Assembly: GCA_937910255.1 (NCBI GenBank)
Contig: CALEOQ010000253.1
Location: forward strand, 1 to 5,716
Source of the DNA: an uncultured Caulobacteraceae bacterium
GTDB lineage: Bacteria > Pseudomonadota > Alphaproteobacteria > Caulobacterales > Caulobacteraceae
Direction of reading: 5' to 3'
DNA length: 5,716 nucleotides
Part shown: in pieces, positions 5,672-5,716 of the stretch
Layout of the letters: each line of letters starts with the position of its first letter
Position numbering within the stretch: position 1 is the stretch's first letter
The notes under the pieces: generated by a model
The model's input: only the letters and a program-made list of their open reading frames with translations
What the model was told of the DNA's origin: nothing
Database searches by the model: none
Made by a program: the position numbers and the translations under genes

Positions 5672-5716
5672 AAGAAAAAAAGTCTCACACGCACACGTCT
5701 CACTGCTAGCTACTAC
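5672..5716 (+). other. Post-adapter noise: A-rich run and random bases
   Basis: After the adapter end comes AAGAAAAAAA (5672-5681) and then low-complexity CACAC/CTAC-like sequence. A-rich runs followed by noise are typical of an Illumina read continuing past the end of its template. Composition differs sharply from the GC-rich genome. It has no biological meaning. Confidence 0.92.

Overview
The window is a fragment of a GC-rich bacterial genome. High GC, GC-ending codons, a TonB-dependent receptor with its own signal peptide and TonB box, and a TTGACGC-type -35 element point to an alphaproteobacterium. A caulobacterial (Caulobacter, Phenylobacterium or Brevundimonas type) or sphingomonad-like member is plausible, but no marker gene settles this. 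Every gene reads on the + strand, and a gene is cut at each end.

Layout: (1) 1-309 is the C-terminal effector domain (FCD) of a GntR-family regulator whose DNA-binding half lies off the window. (2) 310-526 is a 217-base leader with imperfect direct repeats, an 18-bp inverted repeat abutting a TTGACGC -35-like box, and a 10-bp palindrome. (3) 527-2911 is a complete 794-residue TonB-dependent outer-membrane receptor carrying a textbook EF-hand-like calcium loop. (4) 2912-3082 is a gap holding three separate inverted repeats. (5) 3083-4393 is a 12-helix MFS transporter. (6) 4404-5468 is a luciferase-like flavin monooxygenase closely resembling the pyrimidine oxygenase RutA. (7) 5465-5607 is the N-terminus of an isochorismatase-family hydrolase resembling RutB. 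(8) 5608-5716 is not biological: it is an Illumina TruSeq adapter with index, followed by a poly-A-like run and noise.

The MFS, monooxygenase and hydrolase genes are tightly packed (10-base gap, then an ATGA overlap) and probably form one operon. Together with the receptor and regulator they read as an uptake-and-degradation unit: the receptor brings a scarce compound across the outer membrane, the MFS protein moves it across the inner membrane, the flavin enzyme oxidatively opens a C-N bond or N-heterocycle, and the hydrolase cleaves the resulting amide or ureido group. The enzyme pair matches the first two steps of the Rut uracil pathway. The transporters and regulator do not match E. coli rut (TetR-type RutR, NCS2-type RutG), and one substrate-pocket tryptophan appears to be replaced by alanine, so the substrate may not be uracil. 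This substrate assignment is inference.
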